NCBI RefSeq assembly: GCF_024749165.1
Contig: NZ_CP087190.1
Span: 5,057,501 to 5,121,500 of the forward strand
Direction: 5' to 3'
Length of the DNA: 64,000 nt
Source of the DNA: Pseudomonas sp. B21-023
GTDB lineage: Bacteria > Pseudomonadota > Gammaproteobacteria > Pseudomonadales > Pseudomonadaceae
This document shows, piece by piece, positions 61,177-64,000 of this stretch (within the stretch, counting starts at the first letter, position 1; every line of letters begins with the position of its first letter). The notes under the pieces are model-generated. The model was not told where the DNA came from. It saw only the letters and a list, made by a program, of their open reading frames with translations, and made no database searches. The translations under genes were made by a program, and so were the position numbers.

Positions 61177-62448
61177 TCAGCTCCTGTTCTTTGCATCGTT
61201 GGCACAGCGTTCCGTCTGTGCCACTTGCCAATGGCCGCGGCGATTGCGCTTGGCCTGGTACATCGCCGCATCGGCGGCATTGAGCAGACTGGCCGGGTCG
61301 CGGCCGTCGTCCGGATAATAGGCGATACCGACGCTCAGCGAGGTGGTCAGACTGGTACCATCCTCCAGCTGCACCGGCAGCTTCATGCTGGCGACGATTT
61401 TCTCGGCGATGCGCTTGGCATCCTCACGCGAGTGCAGCGGCGTCAGCAGCACGGCGAACTCGTCACCGCCCAGACGCGCTACCAAATCATGTTCGCGTAA
61501 CTGTGCGCGTACGCGGCTGGCCACGCTGATCAGCACTTGGTCCCCCACCGCATGGCCGAGACTGTCGTTGATCTGCTTGAAATGGTCGCTGTCGAGGAAC
61601 AACAGGGCCAGGTGATCTTCCGTGCGCGCGGCGTTGCGCAGGCTGCGACTCAGCCGCCCTTCGAAGAAAGCGCGGTTGGGCAGGCCGGTCAGGCTGTCGT
61701 GGCTGGCCTGATGGGCAAGGGTTTCGTTCTCGCTTTGCAGGTGGCTCTGCCAGACCTCCAGCTCATCGAGCAGGGCATTGAAGTCGTTGCCTAGCTCGTT
61801 GAGCTCGGCGATCTGGGTTTCCGGCACGCGGCGGTCGAAACTGCGCTCGCGCCGCGCCGCATGGGCAACGCTGGCCAGGTTGCGCAGGGGCCGGATGATG
61901 TCGCCGAACAGGCGCCGAGACAGGTACAGCGCCAGCACCGCACTGAGCACCGTGCACACCAGGATCCCGACCAGGCCGCTGAGCAGGAAGCGCACCAGGC
62001 TACCGCCCTGCCCGGTCAACTCGATATGCCCGACGCGCTGGCCCATGTGTTGCACCGGCATGTTGATCGGCTCTTCCAGCAGGCTGCGCGCCACCAGGGT
62101 CTGCAACTGCGCCATCACGCCGGGCGTATCACGCTGCCAATGGGCGAGCAGTTCGCCATCGTTGTCGTAGACCTTGGCGTCGGCGACTTCCTCGGTGGAG
62201 GCGATCAATGCCAGTGCTTCATTGGCCGCGGCACTGTCGTCGAACACCACCGCAGCTTCGACGGTGTAGTTGATGGAGCGGGCGATCAGGTGCAGGTTGT
62301 GATTGGCATAGACGCGCAACGCCGCCACGCCGAGCAGGGTCACCAGCACACCGGCCAGGCCCGCGGCGAGCAGCGCCACGCTCAGGTGACGACGGCCGAG
62401 CACGGCACGCAGGGTCGGCCGGCTGAAGCGCTTGGCTGAACGCTTCAT
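61177..62448 (-). CDS. yfiN: YfiN (TpbB) membrane diguanylate cyclase
   Basis: A 423-residue inner-membrane c-di-GMP synthase. TM1 lies near residues 22-44, a periplasmic PAS-like (CHASE8) domain spans about 48-150, TM2 is near 153-178, a HAMP domain follows, and then a GGDEF domain (GGDEF at 327-331). The inhibitory I-site RxxD is intact (R318-D321), so product feedback is expected. It is repressed by periplasmic YfiR and controls biofilm formation. It overlaps yfiR by ATGA and precedes yfiB. Confidence 0.94.
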   Translation of the reverse strand: MKRSAKRFSRPTLRAVLGRRHLSVALLAAGLAGVLVTLLGVAALRVYANHNLHLIARSINYTVEAAVVFDDSAAANEALALIASTEEVADAKVYDNDGELLAHWQRDTPGVMAQLQTLVARSLLEEPINMPVQHMGQRVGHIELTGQGGSLVRFLLSGLVGILVCTVLSAVLALYLSRRLFGDIIRPLRNLASVAHAARRERSFDRRVPETQIAELNELGNDFNALLDELEVWQSHLQSENETLAHQASHDSLTGLPNRAFFEGRLSRSLRNAARTEDHLALLFLDSDHFKQINDSLGHAVGDQVLISVASRVRAQLREHDLVARLGGDEFAVLLTPLHSREDAKRIAEKIVASMKLPVQLEDGTSLTTSLSVGIAYYPDDGRDPASLLNAADAAMYQAKRNRRGHWQVAQTERCANDAKNRS

Positions 62449-63020
62449 GGCTGCCCTGCCCGCCGTCGCGACAGCTGCAGCACGCTGGGGTGGATGCGCA
62501 CACCGCTGCGCGCCACCGAGTCGAGGTTGACGTCGAACGCCACTTGCTGGTCGCTGACCCGCAGGCAGAACAGGCTACCCACCGTGCACGGGTCATCGGC
62601 CTCGCTGATGCTCAGCAGCGGATGACCGTTGACCCGCTGGAACAGCCGCTCGCGCTCCAGCTTGTCGAGCTTGCCCAGGTAGATGGCATCGCAGGCGCTG
62701 GCCACGCTCGGGTCGTCGGCCAGCAGACGACGCACCTGCAGGGGTTGCCCGGAGTTCTGCACGTTGCCCTTGATCAGGTCGTCGGCGTACTCGGTAGGGC
62801 CGACCAGGCACAGGCGCAAGGGGTTGGGGTCGGCAGGCCAGCGTGCGTAGCTGAGGATCCCCAGTACCACCTGGGTCACGGCCTTGGCCCGTTGCTGCGC
62901 CTGCGCGTCCGACGCGGCAGTGCCCGCCCAGGCGGGAGCGCCGGTCGACAACAGCGTGGCCATCAGCAGCGAGAGCGCACAACCCGTCACTCGTCTCAAG
63001 ACCGAGACAGCCACAGTCAT
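62445..63020 (-). CDS. yfiR: YfiR periplasmic repressor of YfiN
   Basis: A 191-residue periplasmic protein with a signal peptide (first ~30 residues, ending AWAG). The four cysteines that form redox-sensitive disulfides in P. aeruginosa YfiR are all present and have the same numbering, C71, C110, C145 and C152, if translation starts at ATG 63020; this supports that start over a GTG five codons earlier. It binds YfiN and blocks cyclase activity until YfiB or redox stress removes it. First gene of the yfi operon. Confidence 0.92.
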   Translation of the reverse strand: MTVAVSVLRRVTGCALSLLMATLLSTGAPAWAGTAASDAQAQQRAKAVTQVVLGILSYARWPADPNPLRLCLVGPTEYADDLIKGNVQNSGQPLQVRRLLADDPSVASACDAIYLGKLDKLERERLFQRVNGHPLLSISEADDPCTVGSLFCLRVSDQQVAFDVNLDSVARSGVRIHPSVLQLSRRRAGQP

Positions 63021-63089
63021 GGGGGAAAATCTCACAAAATGTTTGCGGATAATGCCGCAACGATAGCATATCGGCGGCGAACTCCAGAG

Positions 63090-64000
63090 TCAGACTTGCT
63101 CCAGCATCAGCCCCGAGACACGCCTGACCTTGCGCTCCACCGCTTCCTCGAACACCCCGGCGCGCGGCTCGATCAGGCTGAAGCATTGCTTGGCGCGGGT
63201 GATGCCGGTGTACACCAGTTCCTTGGTCAGCACCGGGTTCAAGGCATCGGGCAGCACCAGCGCGGTATGGCTGAATTCCGAGCCCTGGGACTTGTGCACG
63301 GTCATGGCGAACACGGTTTCCACTTCGCTGAGCCGGCTGGGCAGGACGAAGCGCACCCCACCGCTGCCATCGTTGCGCGGGAAGGCCACGCGCAGCAGCG
63401 CCTCGCCCTGCTCGTCCGGCAGGCGCAGGGCAATGCCGATATCACCGTTCATCAGCCCAAGACCGTAGTCATTGCGGGTGACCAGTACCGGGCGGCCCTC
63501 GTACCAGGGTTGCTGGCTATCGATCAGCCCGGCATTGTGCAGCACCCGGGCCACGCGTTCGTTCAGGCCTTCGACGCCCCAGGCGCCCTTGCGCACGGCG
63601 CAAAGCAGCTGGAAGGCTTCGAAGCTCTGCAGTACCTCGGCCGCCCAGCGCTCCCAGCGCGGATCGTCGCCCGGCGTGCCAGGCGGCGGGCGCAAGCGGC
63701 CGATGGTGCGCAGGTAGCCACGGTAACCCTGCGGCCCTTCGCCGCCCTGGCCAAGGCCGTCTAGCAACAGGCGATCGAAGCGCTTGTCGTGTTCGCCGCC
63801 CAGGGTCAGGCAATGAACGTCCGCAGGCCGGGTCGCCAGCAGCGCTCGCGCCTCCAGCGCCTGCTGGCGATTGACCAGGCGCGCCAGCTGGCCGATGCCG
63901 CTGCCTTCGCCGAAACGCCGCGAATGACGTAGCATCACGATCTGCTGGGCCAGCGGATTGCGCTGGCCATCGCCCGGTTTCAGGCCGATGCCCGCCAGCG
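63090..64000 (-). CDS. recD: Exodeoxyribonuclease V alpha subunit RecD, C-terminal part (partial)
   Basis: The frame runs off the window edge at 64000, so about the last 303 residues are seen. They contain the UvrD/RecD-type C-terminal helicase motifs: GRPVLVTRNDYGLGLMNGDIG, the FAMTVHKSQGSEF motif V/Va region and LVYTGITRAKQCFSLI (motif VI). RecD is the fast 5'-3' helicase of the RecBCD nuclease that processes double-strand breaks. Lies upstream of the yfi operon on the same strand with a 69-base gap. Confidence 0.93.
   Translation of the reverse strand, partial: LAGIGLKPGDGQRNPLAQQIVMLRHSRRFGEGSGIGQLARLVNRQQALEARALLATRPADVHCLTLGGEHDKRFDRLLLDGLGQGGEGPQGYRGYLRTIGRLRPPPGTPGDDPRWERWAAEVLQSFEAFQLLCAVRKGAWGVEGLNERVARVLHNAGLIDSQQPWYEGRPVLVTRNDYGLGLMNGDIGIALRLPDEQGEALLRVAFPRNDGSGGVRFVLPSRLSEVETVFAMTVHKSQGSEFSHTALVLPDALNPVLTKELVYTGITRAKQCFSLIEPRAGVFEEAVERKVRRVSGLMLEQV

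Overview
The window is high-GC DNA from a fluorescent Pseudomonas, most likely the P. putida group. The evidence is the gene content (PpoR-type LuxR solo, CIO-type bd oxidase, YfiBNR, mmsAB, Pseudomonas-type EttA, GdhA and RlmG), the many GCGGGGCAAGCCCGC-type REP elements, and the putida-like order gdhA-ettA-hypothetical-GGDEF/EAL-glyA. The species is not resolved; a complete has heme-acquisition cluster suggests a has-positive branch rather than a KT2440-like strain (inference from memory).

Layout. 1-9.7 kb: tail of a GreA/GreB-type factor, gdhA, ettA, a small Cys-containing protein, a giant PAS-GGDEF-EAL protein and glyA. 9.7-12.3 kb: a small accessory island with a HigBA-type toxin-antitoxin pair, a decayed 3' copy of the neighbouring COG0523 GTPase gene and an AT-richer MFS exporter gene. 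12.3-18 kb: the cstA-ybdD-yjiA operon (minus strand), a PilZ protein and an NCS2 nucleobase permease. 18-27.8 kb: a complete has cluster (hasI-hasS-hasR-hasA-hasD-hasE-hasF in transcription order, minus strand) with two Fur-box candidates. 27.9-35.8 kb: radA, mscL, fpr, a LuxR solo, rlmG and the cioAB operon with a 46-residue third gene and a perfect ANR/FNR box upstream. 35.8-41.3 kb: MFS exporter, AzgA-type purine permease overlapping trmA, LysR regulator, secreted cupin. 41.3-49 kb: pbpC and a yfaS-type alpha-2-macroglobulin lipoprotein, with a small membrane protein between them. 49-56.5 kb: a MATE/DinF transporter and a tightly packed six-gene membrane-lipid cluster related to E. coli ynbABCD. 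56.5-64 kb: cupin, mmsB-mmsA with a divergent LysR gene, the yfiR-yfiN-yfiB c-di-GMP module and the C-terminal part of RecD.

How genes work together. The has genes form a self-signalling heme scavenging system: HasR receptor, HasA hemophore exported by HasD/E/F, and HasI/HasS as sigma and anti-sigma factors. Three loci concern c-di-GMP: the GGDEF-EAL protein, the PilZ effector and YfiBNR. CstA-YbdD imports pyruvate or peptides. PbpC and YfaS are periplasmic envelope partners. The ynb-like cluster encodes a CDP-DAG synthase-like enzyme, a CDP-alcohol transferase, a PAP2-dual-specificity phosphatase, an acyltransferase, a hydrolase-methyltransferase fusion and an unknown membrane protein, so it looks like a complete accessory phospholipid pathway. 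That cluster is the most promising candidate for an incompletely described system here.

Limits. Everything was read by eye; identities rest on remembered family features and no searches were run. No tRNA, rRNA, CRISPR array, insertion sequence or replication origin was recognised.
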